DNA of 64,000 nt from Laetiporus sulphureus 93-53 (Eukaryota > Basidiomycota > Agaricomycetes > Polyporales > Laetiporaceae): contig NW_024468536.1 of the NCBI RefSeq assembly GCF_001632365.1, positions 1 through 64,000 of the forward strand, given 5' to 3'. Position numbers and translations under genes: made by a program. Every line of letters starts with the position of its first letter. Position 1 is the first letter of the stretch. The notes below the pieces were generated by a model. That model ran no database searches. It worked only from the letters and a program-made list of their open reading frames with translations, and had not been told where the DNA came from. This document shows positions 22,968 to 34,541 of the stretch, piece after piece.

Positions 22968-24417
22968 ATGGCACCCAATGAGCTGGACACAATAGTTTAG
23001 GCCTACAAGTTGCAGAAGCCTAAGTCCAGATTGCACTATGTCATCGAGTTTCTCCACTTGCAAGGTCTGCGAGTGCAGAGGGAGCTTGTCAGGGACTTTC
23101 TCCATCGTGTTGATGCACGAGGTCAAATTCTTCACCGACACGAGGCGATACAACATCAAATGTATGAGATCACACATCTGAACACACTATGGCATTGTGA
23201 TGGCCATCACAAGCTGATATGGTGGGGGATTGTCATTCATGGCTTCATTGATGGCTATTGCCGAATGGTGCATTTCTTTCCTATTTTGTTCCCAACCATA
23301 GGTCTCATTGTGACATTATCTGCAGCTAACAGGCTTACGAGCTAGCACAAACAATCATGCAAGTACTGTCCTCGACATGTTCCTTGAGGCCACCATCAAG
23401 AAGCATGGAACACCTTCACATGTGCAGGGAGACTGTGGTGGAGAGAACGTTGGAGTCTCTGTATGAATGATAATGCATTGAGGCCCTGCTCGTGCCTTAT
23501 TCATGTGGGGATCATGCGTTGTATTTAGATTAAATATATGTCTTCTGTGCAGTAACAGCAAATAGGAATACCCATATTGAATGAATTTGCGTAGAGGTTG
23601 GAACTCAATTCGCACGAAGATGGCGAGCATTCTTTATATGACTCGGACATCTCCACCGGCTCGATAGGAAGAAACTGGTGCACATTTGGCTAATACATGT
23701 GCTATTCCTGAACATGATCAATCAGGATTGTCACCTATTTATTGCCAAATGGAATAGCCACCCAATCTCTGGTCCTCAGACAAAAATCAGAGTCTGATGG
23801 TGAGCATACAGACTAAGCCCATGAATCTTCATGCCAAGTGCCTTCACCAGGATATGTGACTGCTTGGCTAAACAACAGAGGGTGTTTATGCAGAAGATCC
23901 CCTTGCCAATGTTCACCCTGAACTAATTGATCGATATCATGGCACCTTTGGTAGCATTCAACAACGGTGCACAGGCCAGACTGATGCTGAGCATCCTGAT
24001 GATGAGGATGGCTTTGACGATGATATGCTGGATGAACAGGATGAGGCCATAGTGGATGAAGATGCAATTACAGAGGAGCTCGAGAACCATGTTGCAGATA
24101 GTCAAGAGTCAAATATCCGCCATGCACCTATCAAAGTTGTTCAACGTACAAATCCATTCAACTCGCAAGATGCAGAAAACCTTTTCTATGAAATCTTTGC
24201 AGAGGTTCAGCAAGCAAATATAATCCCACAAGATTATGGTGTCCTTCTATATGAGTGGAGTGATCACAGCCATCCGCAGACAGAGCAACTCAAGGTTGGC
24301 AAGAGGGGTAAATACATTGACATAGCAGTACCAGAGGATATCTGGTTTCCCAGAGCTATTCTGTGGATACAGGCTTTGGATACCCTTAGCAGAATAATAG
24401 ACATCCCTTCTGAATGA
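22968..24417 (+). pseudogene. rve-like integrase/transposase (DDE) pseudogene
   Basis: The ATG at 22968 starts MAPNELDTIV, then a helical region with LHLQGLRVQRELVRDFL. The catalytic core follows: LWHCDGHHKLI and GFIDGYCRMV (first Asp), EATIKKHGTPSHVQGDCGGENVG written as two pieces near 23390-23450 (second Asp), and a later VEVGTQFARRWRAFF segment (Glu) near 23600. The C-terminus (24025-24417) is an acidic region plus a conserved-looking end with QDYGVLLYEW and stops at 24415-24417. Stops near 23464, 23476 and 23626 interrupt the core. The family is a stand-alone integrase-core protein frequent in basidiomycete genomes. No LTRs flank it and the parent element is not identified. Confidence 0.68.
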
Positions 24418-24629
24418 TATTGTTTTTTTTGGCATCTGCAGACATAACCTGCTGTAAATTGGAGAAATACAGTAGAATAGATGTCACTGATGCGAAGTCA
24501 GCATTTACCATAAAAGGGCAGCCAATATCCAAATTGAGAGCAACACGATCAGCAGAACCTACCAAAATGTCAAGCAGATTTTGAACGTGGCCACTTGCCT
24601 TTCATGAACTCATCTCTCTCACTGCATGT
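24418..24629. other. Short spacer
   Basis: About 210 bp containing a T8 run at 24421. No gene is seen. Confidence 0.3.
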
Positions 24630-24858
24630 TGACTCAAAATATCCCAGAAGGATATTGCCAGGAAAGTTGAAATGTCCCAGCAATATCCTGGAAATATCTT
24701 TCGAGGCAAATATCCTGGTGATGTTCTGAACAGGATAAGGCAGAATATGCTCACGTAATTCAGTGCATGTCACATCTAAGTCACGCACGTATGCTGGGGC
24801 CATCATAAATATCGACTGCATATAGTCAACAAATATATGCCTTCTTGTCTCTATCTCA

Positions 24859-25500
24859 ATGCCAGCTCATAGACACACCAAGACTATATCATTACCATCA
24901 TCATTGGCCTATCTGACTCATCACAAGCTATGTGCATGCCAGCGCTGTTCTGCAGATTCCAAAGCAGGCCTTCAGATTGCTCAAACCATTCAAAAGCACC
25001 TTCAGAGAGATGAGGAAGAAGATATCGAGGCAAAATTGGCCTCCATATGTGATCAGCAGCAGTTTCAGGCTGTGCAATTTGAGAGTGTGGCTGGGTCAGA
25101 GGGTGTGGAGCCTGAGGAAATGGTATGCTCTTCTGCTCATCAAAGTGATGTTGACAGGCCTTCTCAGCCTGTTACACCAGAACTACATTAAAATGACTTC
25201 TGGTGGGACTGGCAGCCTCATGAAGACCTCGACATGCTCCACTCTTGCTTGGATGCTGAGGATACTGTGTCACCTGTGGCTAGTCTTGATGATGAAGGTG
25301 ACTTTGCTGGTAATGAAGAGTCTAATGCCTCTTGTGCAATGCTAGAGCTACTGGCATCTGAGGATGATGAAGTCAAAGATGGGCTCTCAGACACAACAGA
25401 AGATGCACCTAGTGATGAAGAAGATGCAATCGACATACATGGAATTGTCCTCGGCCAAGTGGTGCAGGTGGAGTCGTCTTGCTATCTATCCTCATTAGGC
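24859..25500 (+). pseudogene. Acidic protein fragment, unknown family
   Basis: The open frame from ATG 24859 has a CACQRCSADS cysteine pair and helical, Gln-rich sequence. It stops at 25189 and, after a frame change, continues with PHEDLDMLHSCLDAEDTVSP and acidic sequence to about 25500. I do not recognise it. Composition and interruptions fit a decayed mobile-element gene. Confidence 0.35.
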
Positions 25501-25539
25501 ACTGCAATGCACTGCATACCACTGCCTGTAAGTGATTAT

Positions 25540-26400
25540 CTTGTTAATTGCTGCATATCAGGAATGCTATCATTGCACTCACATGCAGAGGGTTATCATG
25601 GCCCTTCTTGTGCAATTTGCGCTGTACTTCAAGACGTCCATCATGTCCCGCATCACTGGTGCATTCATCCATCTCATTCAGCTCTTCAGCTAATGTTTCA
25701 TTCCAGAGAAACCCTCTTATCTCATACATCTTTTTTCATAGCTCGTTGCACTCTCCTTCTAATGCAGAGATGTGCTGGACAGTGTGCTCATGGTTCAATA
25801 CCATACTCCTCAGATATTTCTGCAATGTCCCCACTTCATCACCCCATTGGTTAAGAGCTTTGTGCAATAGATCAATTTGCTCGGCGAGCTTGTTTGAGTT
25901 CTTGTTGTGAAATGCAAGACCATCTTTCACTTCTTGTAAGTCTTTATCGAGTTTTTTGAACAAATCTGACATTGTTTTGCTTGTAACTTGCATTGGCGGT
26001 GCCATCACAGTAGCGCAGATGGAGGATGAACCCAGTGCACCAGAGATTGGCTGATTGCTCAAAGTAGATGTGACATGGGCTGACTGAGTGCTGCCTGACC
26101 TCCAGAATGGGTCATTGAAGTAGCATGGACCCTGTGATACAGCAGGGATCGATGTTCTGGGTGGTGAGCTCGCTGGACATGTATGCATGATCCTCTCAGT
26201 GAGAGATGATGCAGGAGAAGTAGCATATCAAGGACGTTTAGCAGCGTTGCTGTTTGGAGGTGAGTGTGAGTGATCAGTCTTTTCTGTCTTTGTGATGGGT
26301 GGCTTTCACTCTGGCAGCACCATGAGCATGCAGAAGACAGGTTGCGAGGCAATGAGGAGGGCCCGGAGGAGTGCAGTCAAAATCCATGATTCTTCTCCAT
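25540..26400 (-). pseudogene. Coiled-coil protein fragment, unknown family
   Basis: Minus-strand reading has a Ser/Pro-rich start (25990-26188), then a strongly helical region: SDLFKKLDKDLQEVKDGLAF, KLAEQIDLLHKALNQWGDEV, and VQHISALEGECNEL. After a frame change comes LAEELNEMDECTSDAGHDG and KGHDNPLHVSAMIAFLI at 25544-25729. I cannot name the family. It faces the plus-strand fragment tail to tail. Confidence 0.4.
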
Positions 26401-26764
26401 GTCCTTCCTGATGTGTGCTGCACTGATTCAATATATCCTTCTCTGACAACATGCTTCTATGGATGTACAACATGTAGATCAAGAAGTCTAAGTTGATGTG
26501 CCATCAGATGCCCACGGTAAAAACTCCTCTTCTCCTTTATTGTGCGAGCACTTGTAATGATTCATCTCATAGTGCATGTACATGCAGCAAGATATCATAC
26601 CGGAAATCAGACTGATTGATCACTGTCAAATATTATAGTGTCTGTAACATATATGAATCCGCTGAGATGTAACAATGCTGCAATTTATTGTATATATTTT
26701 GTGTGGTCAATTAGGCCTTGGGGACCAGGGGCAAGGAAGGGGCAGGCAATATCCATGAATGTAC

Positions 26765-26832
26765 ATTGCAAGGATATCCGGCTGGATATTGCCAAAACAT
26801 TGCAAGGATATCTGGCTGGATATTGCCAAAAC
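26765..26832. repeat. Tandem duplication, 2 x 34 bp
   Basis: Unit 26765-26798 is repeated at 26799-26832 with one change (GGATATCCGG versus GGATATCTGG, a C-to-T at a CpG). The unit contains the GGATATTGCC motif of the flanking putative TIR. Confidence 0.85.
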
Positions 26833-26900
26833 ACCACATGAATTTCCATTAAATCCTGGCAATATCCTGCTGTGTATATTTGGCGTGATGTGCAGTGTCT

Positions 26901-27236
26901 CAAGTTTACAGTATTTTCTGCCTTCCGTGGATGGCCATACCACACTGCTCAGGCAAGAATGAAAGTGACAATGATTGCACATGTCTTTGCATGGTCAAAG
27001 ATCTGAACCAGCAGCCTGATGAACTCCTACATTGCTGTAACTGCTGACACTGGAGTAGCTGTCACCCAGACATCAAGCCACCTGTGCAAGGAATCTAGGA
27101 CATCCTGAATTCCTACAAACCATGAATTGCAGCTCAAATCAGACTCAAGTTCAGCCCTGGACTCAAGGCGACAGCCCCAGAAGTGGAAACAGAGACTCAT
27201 AGTGGCCTTCGGCACACTGGCAATGTAAAGAATGAG
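26901..27236. other. Spacer, nothing recognised
   Basis: About 330 bp with no gene homology that I can see. It lies upstream of the unknown gene that begins at about 27237. Confidence 0.3.
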
Positions 27237-28046
27237 TCATTTGCTGCTGGGTCCAGCACAAAGGGCAAAGGAAAAGTGCACATTTCTTTTACTAGCATCC
27301 AGTACATCAGATTGATCACATGCCATACAGAAGGCCTTGCGACCAAGTGCCATGGTCAAGACTGGTACTCAACGGATGCTAGCCTCAGGTAGCACATCAG
27401 TCAAAGTGGGTATAGTTGTTATGGTTCCTTATGGATTGATGTGCATTTTTATTATCTCAACCATACATTGATGATCAAATACCAGACCTGCAGGATGAAA
27501 ATGACAAGCTGGCTAAGGATAATGCACCATCTGCTAATCAGCTACACACATATATCCAGTGCAGGCTTGCAGTGCATGCAGACAATGATGCATCACCGAT
27601 CACTTTCTTCACAGATTGATCAGCATCAGAGATTGATGAATGGCTGCGAGGTCTACTACTGAAGCCATTCCTGTACCTCAACTCTCAGCTCGAAGGCATC
27701 AGTCAAAATGGTTCATATGTCTGGCGTCTGCTCTCAAAGAGCTACAGAAAACTTCTACTGTGTAACGACGTCACTCCTTCAGGATGGGACTTTGAACAAC
27801 TTTGCACAGAATCAAATGGGAAGCCGTGGAAGACCCAGACAGTTTACATAAGTGAGACACCATTGCGCTACTACATCAACCATTGCTGCTGATCTGTGGC
27901 TCTAACAGCATCAGTGGTCGAGATTCCCTATGAAGTGTATGCAGAAGGCAAGTGGGAACCGGTCATGATTGCCAAGAAAAGCCAATCCATGGAACAGTCT
28001 GATGCTGAGTCGACAAGCGAGGAATCACGTGAAGGTAGTGAGGAGG
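27237..28046 (+). pseudogene. Unknown multi-exon gene, 5' part (split by chromovirus 1)
   Basis: Coding is suggested by consecutive exons with good splice sites. One ends near 27389. An intron from 27390 (GTAGCACATC) to CAG near 27484 follows, then DLQDENDKLAKDNAPSANQL, SYVWRLLSKSYRKLLLCND and PSGWDFEQLCTESNGKPWK. A second intron (GTGAGAC..CAG, about 27849-27910) leads to VVEIPYEVYAEGKWEPVMIA and SESTSEESREGSEE-like acidic sequence. At 28046 the frame is cut by the LTR. The frame resumes at 36590 after the 5-bp TSD. One in-frame TGA lies near 27616. I recognise no domain; it could be a cellular gene or a mobile-element gene. Confidence 0.5.
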
Positions 28047-28680
28047 TGTCATGGATCGCTGTAGACAAAGATAGACAAACTAAAACCCCAGTCCCTCAAA
28101 GGGTACTCTGGAGTAAAAGACCAGATGATCTGTATGACAAGCCCCTTCAGTTGACACTTATACTCACTGGTTAATGTGGCAGAGCTGGGTGGTGAGCGAG
28201 GCTATGTGATGTGAATAGATGTATTAAGCTTGTTAGGCCTGTAGTAGCTGTCGCGGTGGACAAAGGAGAATAAGACTGAGGTCTGTCTCTCATCCACCCT
28301 GGTCTTATATACATGTGAGGAGTGCTACTGTATAGTACTTAGATAAGTACCTTCCATGATGCCTACTGGCTAGCACTACCATCATACGATGTGTCCTTAA
28401 TAATATGATTGGTGTCTATGAATAGTGCAGCATGACGGAGCTCCGGGTGGCACTATCTAAGTCATTTGGTATGGATGACTGAAGCTGAGGTAAGCTGACT
28501 GAGCGACTTAGTCGAGGGCAGTGCCAAGGCCGATGGCTGATGGCCGAGTCAGGTGATGTTGTAATATATATGGTCAGGCTGATGGCCGACCTGTCACATG
28601 ACATGTAAGATGAAATGAAATGATAAGTGTAAATTAAGTGTATCTATGTTCCATATAGGTTGTCTGACAAAACCGTGACA
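28047..28680 (-). repeat. Chromovirus 1 3' LTR
   Basis: 634 bp, a direct repeat of 35935-36589. On the minus strand it carries TATATAAG near 28309 and, about 26 nt downstream, CAGTCTTATTCT (complement of 28267-28278), the predicted transcript start in the 5' copy. Just inside, 28681-28693 read on the minus strand is the polypurine tract AAGAAGGGGGTAC. Confidence 0.9.
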
Positions 28681-28698
28681 GTACCCCCTTCTTATGAT

Positions 28699-29469
28699 TC
28701 ATCGTCCCGATGAACCAAATTCTTTTGTCCCTCGTGTCTCTTTGTTTGAGTCGTTCTTCTGAATCATAGCTTCTATTGAGATCGCTGGTTCAAAGAATTC
28801 GCATATGAGTTGCGCGACTCTGTCTCCTTCCTTGACTTTGAATGGCTTTGAAGTGTTATTACATAGTATGATTTTCACTCCACCTTCATAGTCTGGGTCG
28901 ATTACCCCACCAGCCATGTCAATGCCTTTTAGTGCTAAGCCGCTATGGCTGGCAATGCATCCATAGGTTCTGACTGGTGGTGTCATTGCAAGCCCTGTCG
29001 TTATGAGCATGCATTTACCAGGTTGGATGACCGTGGTCATTGTAGAATATAAATCCCAACCGGCTGACTCATTGGAGCCCTTTGTTGGCCACCTGGCATT
29101 CTTGGCTAGGGGTTCAAAAAATAGGAAGGTGTTAGGGTGATCACTTAGGCAGATGTTGTGCCCTTTTCGCATATGTGTTGCTTTGCGAGGAGCATCAGGG
29201 TGTGTCTTGTGGAATTCTTCGATCATGTCTTTGACTTTGTCAAGATTTCCTGCTGGTTCCCAAGTATTGTCCTCTGGGCCATAGTCTAGCCACTTGACTA
29301 AATACTGGAGTTTGCCATATTTGATTCTAGAGTCCAGGATTGTTTCGACGTCCTCTTCCTTTTCTCCATCTATGATGACTGGTGGGTTAATAGGTGGGGT
29401 CCTTCCTGGTACTGAATCTTCATGGAACATGATTAGCTTAGAGGCATGAAAGACTGGGTGAATATTCAT
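28699..29469 (-). pseudogene. Chromovirus 1 pol 3' end: chromodomain fused to dUTPase
   Basis: This is the C-terminal end of the polyprotein. The chromodomain (about 29190-29370: [31 protein letters not shown]) would target integration to marked chromatin. It is followed by a trimeric-type dUTPase with all five motifs recognisable in order: [39 protein letters not shown] and the terminal GT..FGSSG. dUTPase hydrolyses dUTP to dUMP and keeps uracil out of cDNA. The dUTPase region itself is uninterrupted, in contrast to the rest of pol. Stop at 28699-28701. Confidence 0.88.
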
Positions 29470-32400
29470 AGTTGTCGGTAGTTGTAGTTTGAATGAAGTG
29501 AAACCTATAGAGTCAAGAATCTTGTACGACCCATAGTTCTGTGCCGCCAGCTTCTTGCTCTTGGTTCTGACTCATAAGTTGATTCCTCTCAACATTACAA
29601 GGTCACCCTTTTTGAAGGGGATCTTTTGTTTTTTTGAGGTCAAAGTACCACTTCATGTGCTCTGCCGCCATAATTAATGATGATCTGGCCTGGTCTTTTG
29701 CTTCTTCACAATCTCTGAACAGTTCTTCTAGTGACGGGTGTGAGATATCCCTTAGTACATCATTGGATGTTCGAGGGTGTTGTCCGTATTCAATAAAGAA
29801 TGGTGACAGTGTCATTGCTTCAGATGACTGGTTGTTGTATGCAAACTCAGCAGTGGGTAACAGATGCGCCCAATCGTTCTGCCTGTGGTTGCAATACATT
29901 CGTAGATATTGTTCCAGTATCTGGTTTGTTCGTTCTGTCTGTCCATCCATTTCTGGGTGATATGCCATAGACATTGTAGAGTGTATATGTAACAGTTTGC
30001 AAAACTCTTGGAAGAGCTTGGCTGAGAACTGAGTTCCTCTGTCAGATATTATTTGGTCCGGCATTCCATGTTGTTTGAATACTTCATTATAGAAGATTGA
30101 TGCTACTTGTGTTGCAGTTAATGCTCGCAATCATTTGCGCATTAGAAGAATACAGACACTATCTTGAAGGACATCTGGAGCCTGTTGAGATATGGTCGGA
30201 TCACCTAAATTTTACCTATTTTAGACAAGCACAACGACTGACCAGACAACAAGCATGCTGGTCCCTTTACCTAACATGATTCAATTTTATACTAAGTCAT
30301 CGACCAGGCAAGACGATGTTACATGCAGATCCTCTGTCCAGGAGGCCAGATCATGAGAAGGGGGTGAGCGAAGACAATTTTGGGCAAACTATGCTATGAC
30401 CTAAGTGTTTTGCTATACACGCCATTTCAGCCACTCACGGCTCAGAGTTTGACGATGCAAAACTCATAGACAAGATCAAATGTGCACTAGAAAATGATGA
30501 AATGACCAAGGAGTACCGATTCTTACTCAAATCGGGGAAGGGAGAGTTCAGGAAGGACCTCTAAGAGTGGAACTTTGAACAAGGACTACTACCTCGAAGA
30601 GGAAAGGTCTATGCACCCAAACTCCCCACATTGCGAACAGAACTTATCAGGCTCCACCACGATATCTTGCTCACTGGACACCCAGGCAGATCAAAGACAT
30701 TGGAGCTCCTAACAAGGAACTATTGGTGGCCGGGAATGAACATAGAAGTCAAGAAATACGTATAAGGCTGTGTAACCTGCCAGAGAAATAAGAAATCTCG
30801 ACAAAAGCCATACGGACTTCTATGACCCAACCCAGTACCAGGGAGACCATGGCAGATCATACTGTAACATGTGATCTCATTACCCAATTACCGCCATCTC
30901 TCGATGAGCGAGGAGAAAAAAAGACGGTGATACTTGTAGTAGTGGACCGCGTCACAAAGCAAGCACACTTTTACCCAGTTGATGATACATTTTCTTGTCG
31001 TATATCTCATAATTTCTCTCATGTTCATTGAGGGATTTAGAGTAGTACGTGACAGGATGCCATAGTTCATCTTCTCTGAGTTGCTCGAGGACTGCTCCTG
31101 TAGCAAAGTCAGATGAATCTGTTTCCAGCCTGTAAAGGCAGACATCATTTGGCATAGCCAGTATTGGGGCATTAGTGAATGCTTTCTTGAGAGCTTCGAA
31201 GGCTGTCTGTTGAGGTTCCTTCCATACTCAAGCTTGGTCTTTGCATGTTAGAAGGGTTAAAGGTCTGACGAGTTTGCCAAAGTCCTTTATGAACCTTCTG
31301 TAGAAATTCGCTAATCCTAGGAAAGCCTGTACTTGTTTGACTTTCATTGGAATTGGCCAGTTTAGAATGCCTTCCACCTTCTTTAGGTTCATTTGTATGG
31401 AGTTCTTCGAGATTATGAGTCCTAGGAATTCCATAGACTCTCCAGCGAAAACACATTTCTCTGGTTTGCTGAACAAGTCGTTGTCTCGAAGTCTTTTTAG
31501 AACCTCTCAGGTAATGTGTTCATGTTCTTACTTGTTATCAGTATATATGAGGATATCATCAATATACACCACTACCTTTCCAGTATGAATTAAATCACCC
31601 ATGATGTCGTTCATCATGGCCTGGAATGTGCTTGGTGCATTGCAAAACCCGAAGTACATTACTGTTGGTTTGAACAGTCCTCGGTGCATAATGAATGCTG
31701 CCTTTTCCTCGTCTCCTCCTCTGAGGCGGATATTGCTGTATCTCCATCTGAGGTCAAGCTTCGTAAAAAGTGAAGCTTTGTATAGTCCATCAATTAAGTC
31801 AGCTATCCTTGGAAGTGGAAACTTGTCCTTCTTGGTGATTGCATTGAGGCCTTGGTAGTCTTGTACCAGCCTTAATGATCTGTCCTTTTTCTTAACATAG
31901 AGTATGGGGCCACGAAGGGTGATTTGAAAGGGCAGATGTATCCTTTTGCCATTTCCGCATCTACCCATTCGTTGAGGGAATTTTGTTCTTGCAGAGACAT
32001 CAGGTATACCTTGAATAATCTCAGTGGTGTCGCATCTGGGGTAAGATTTATCGCATGGTCATAGGTCTTGTGAAGCGGCATCCTTTCTGAGGTTTTCTTA
32101 GAGAACACGTCACCAAATTCATGATAGATCTTTGGGACAAGTTTAGACCAATAATCCTTGTCTATGTGTTCTTTTCCTAAGGCAGTACCGAAATATTCCT
32201 TTGCCTTGTCTCCTAATCTGAGGATTTTGTGGACCATGAATCAAATTTCATCGTCCTGTATGGAGACCCATTGAATGAAGTCATTAAATTCATCACTCTG
32301 GTTGTCATCTTCTGAGGTGTCTATTCCAGAGCCAGGAAAAATGGCTTCATTCTCAAGCCATGGTTGTTTGAGTAGGTTGACTTCCTCCTCACAGACCACG

Positions 32401-32884
32401 ATCTTGTGTCGTCGTGAATGGTTGCATCAGGTGAACGATATGTCTTCTCATTCTCAATCAATTTTGGGGTTGTGTTGGTTTAGGAAGCTCATTCCTAAAA
32501 TTAGCTTCTGTTTTCTCAGATTGGTAACCAGTAAGCTTTCTGTGGATCTGTGATCCCCGATCGACATGTCAACCTTTACGCAATATTTAATGGTGCCACC
32601 CTTGTTGGGTGTGGCATCCGCATTGTATACTCTGATCTCATGGTGTAGTGGAAGGAGTTTTAATCCTTTGTCCCTTGCAAATTTCTCATCGATGTAACAT
32701 GAGAAGGCTCTTGAGTCGAGTAGGGCTTTTGTCTGGATTTCATGTGAGAGTATCCTTATGGGTAACTCCATCGAATGTTTATTCAAACCAGTTGATGCAA
32801 TGTATAGATAATCTACTGGTACATTCGATTGAACTGCACTACTGTACATATATATGTCCTGAGGCACTGTGACACCAGATGCAT
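29470..32884 (-). pseudogene. Chromovirus 1 pol: protease, RT, RNase H, integrase
   Basis: The protease is at 32454-32867; its active site reads LLDSRAFSCYID, with DSG changed to DSR. The RT covers 31528-32237 with QDYQGLNAITKKDKFPLP, FTKLDLR and the catalytic YIDDIL. The connection and RNase H follow (KCVFAGESMEFLG, then ETDSSDFATGAVL) down to EIYDKKM at about 31000. The next segment, 30120-30989, lies in the opposite orientation. The integrase core then resumes on the minus strand at 30118 with [28 protein letters not shown] and YHPEMDGQTERTNQ. Several stops and frame changes are present. Confidence 0.9.
30120..30989 (+). other. Inverted internal segment of chromovirus 1 pol
   Basis: Plus-strand reading gives the RNase H C-terminus ([28 protein letters not shown]), the linker with HADPLSRRPDHEKG, the integrase zinc-binding region (RLHHDILLTGHPGRS, NYWWPGMN, CVTCQRNK) and the start of the integrase core (VVVDRVTKQAHFYPVDD). 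These are exactly the parts missing between the minus-strand pieces on either side, so the segment has flipped in place. In-frame stops, mostly TGA, occur within it. Confidence 0.88.
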
Positions 32885-34541
32885 CTACAGTGCTGCCGCA
32901 AAATGCTCGAGTTCATCCCACTCAATGATACATGTGTCCTGTTCTGATTCTTCCGAGGAGGTCGATGCCTTGGCTTTCCCTTTGCTCCCTGAGGACCCTT
33001 TCTTTGCGTCCGCCACCTTCTTCACTTTTAGCGCATGAATTGCTTCTTCCAGTGCTCTAATCTCTGGTGATGAATTGTTGTTAGGGGGCGGTGCTACTGT
33101 GTCTTCCTTGACTTCTCAAACTGCTTGCCTTCCCTTAGATGTGGTGGGCATCTGAAACTTCTTGCCTTTATACTTGGGATCGGGTGTCTTGCAAAACCCC
33201 CTTCTTAAAGGTGTGCCTTGTGCAGTATATGCATTTCTTTGTGTCAAGCCAACTCATCTGTTCCGGGGTGAGATTGTGTGCAACCCTTGCTGTGGTGTCC
33301 ATTTCATTGGGGTCTTTGGGCTTGGATGTACTTGCTGCATAATTGGTTGGTTTTTTGCGACTCAGCTGTTGCTTGTACTCGGATTCGATTCTAAGTGCCA
33401 TGTCGAGGCAGTCCTTCCACTTGTTGGGGATCAGGGTCAGCGTCATGATGTAGACATTTGACATGATTCCTTGTACGTAGATGGGATGGTGTTTCCTGAT
33501 CTTGACGATCAAGTCCTCATCGCTGTATCCAGACTGAGGAGCATATGACCTGAATTTCTTCACGAAGTCTATCATCGAGGAGAATTTCTTTTTGCAGTGT
33601 TCTCCCAGTTTAGCCTGTGCTGTGCGCTTGGGGTCAAGCATCTTGTATCCCATTTCGAGCTTCTTGACGAAGTCTGCCCATGTGCCGGGGTCCTGATTTG
33701 CTGAAAGAATATCGTTGTATTCTTCCATGTAGTCCGAAGTGCCACCTTCAAGCAGGGCATTTGCCTGCGAGATGTGTTGCTTATCAGTGTTGACCTGATT
33801 GTAGTTTAACCAGATCTGGACCTTTTTGATCCATTGCTCTAGTGTGAGGCTGGATCCTTTGTCTGAGAACTTGGGTGGTTTTGGCATTTTGAGCAGCTTC
33901 TGCTGGGATGACCGTGGCTGGGGGGTTATACTGGTTGTTGAAGCGACTTGGCCTGACATGAGGTGTTGCTCCAACTGTTGAATGTACATTGTGATGGTGT
34001 TCTGTGCATTCTTCAACGTGACAAGATGAGAATGCAATGTGCATAGGTTGTGATCTGCCTGCATGAGCTTGGCATCGGTGTCTGCCTTTTCTTGTGTGGC
34101 GAGGACCTGATTGCCATCAAGCTGCACTTCAAGACTGGTGACAGTGTTTTTCTTCAACATGCCTTTGAGCTGCTTGACCATGCGCTCGTGGCATTCCTCC
34201 ATCTTTTCACGGAGAGTTTTGTATGCTGCTGTGATGTCTCATACTATGAAGGTATGGATAACATTTCTGACCCAATCTTTGACATTCTGGGGGATGCTCT
34301 CAGGTGCTGCTGCATTGGCAGCTTCTTTCACCATTGCATAAGGGGTGCCTTTGACTTCCCATGTGGTCAGCATGGTGAATCGTGGTGGTGATGGAGTCAG
34401 TGAGGTGATCTGTATGGGGGATGCAGCCCAGCTGAGATGTGCCAATGCTCATTGAGTAGAGTTACTTGGCCCTGCAGGTGGTGTCGGGGTCAGGATGACA
34501 GTTCCTGGGACCATGACTTCTCCAAGATCGAATTCAGACAT
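32885..34541 (-). pseudogene. Chromovirus 1 gag
   Basis: The capsid/nucleocapsid polyprotein starts at ATG 34541. The N-terminal coiled region (KMEECHERMVKQLKGM, ITMYIQQLEQHLM) is followed by a capsid-like domain: PKPPKFSDKGSSLTLEQWIK, WADFVKKLEMGYKMLDPK and DFVKKFRSYAPQSGYSDEDL. A possible zinc knuckle CIYCTRHTFKKG lies near 33220, followed at once by a frameshift. The tail is Lys/Ser-rich and ends IIEWDELEHFAAAL at 32885. TGA codons near 34453 and 34236 interrupt the N-terminal part. Confidence 0.82.

Larger units (their letters stand above)
24630..26900. mobile_element. Possible TIR element with GGATATTGCC subterminal repeats
   Basis: The left end has AAGGATATTGCCAGG (about 24648) and the right end its near-complement CCTGGCAATATCCTG (about 26859). 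Each is followed inward by more copies of the GGATATTGCC/GGCAATATCC motif at similar spacing. Between them lie two oppositely oriented, decayed coding segments (24859-25500 + and 25540-26400 -). The exact ends and a target duplication could not be fixed, so this is a tentative call. Confidence 0.4.

Noticed and set aside
22716..23177. Minus-strand open frame of 153 codons
   Set aside because: Overlaps the integrase pseudogene in antisense and resembles nothing.
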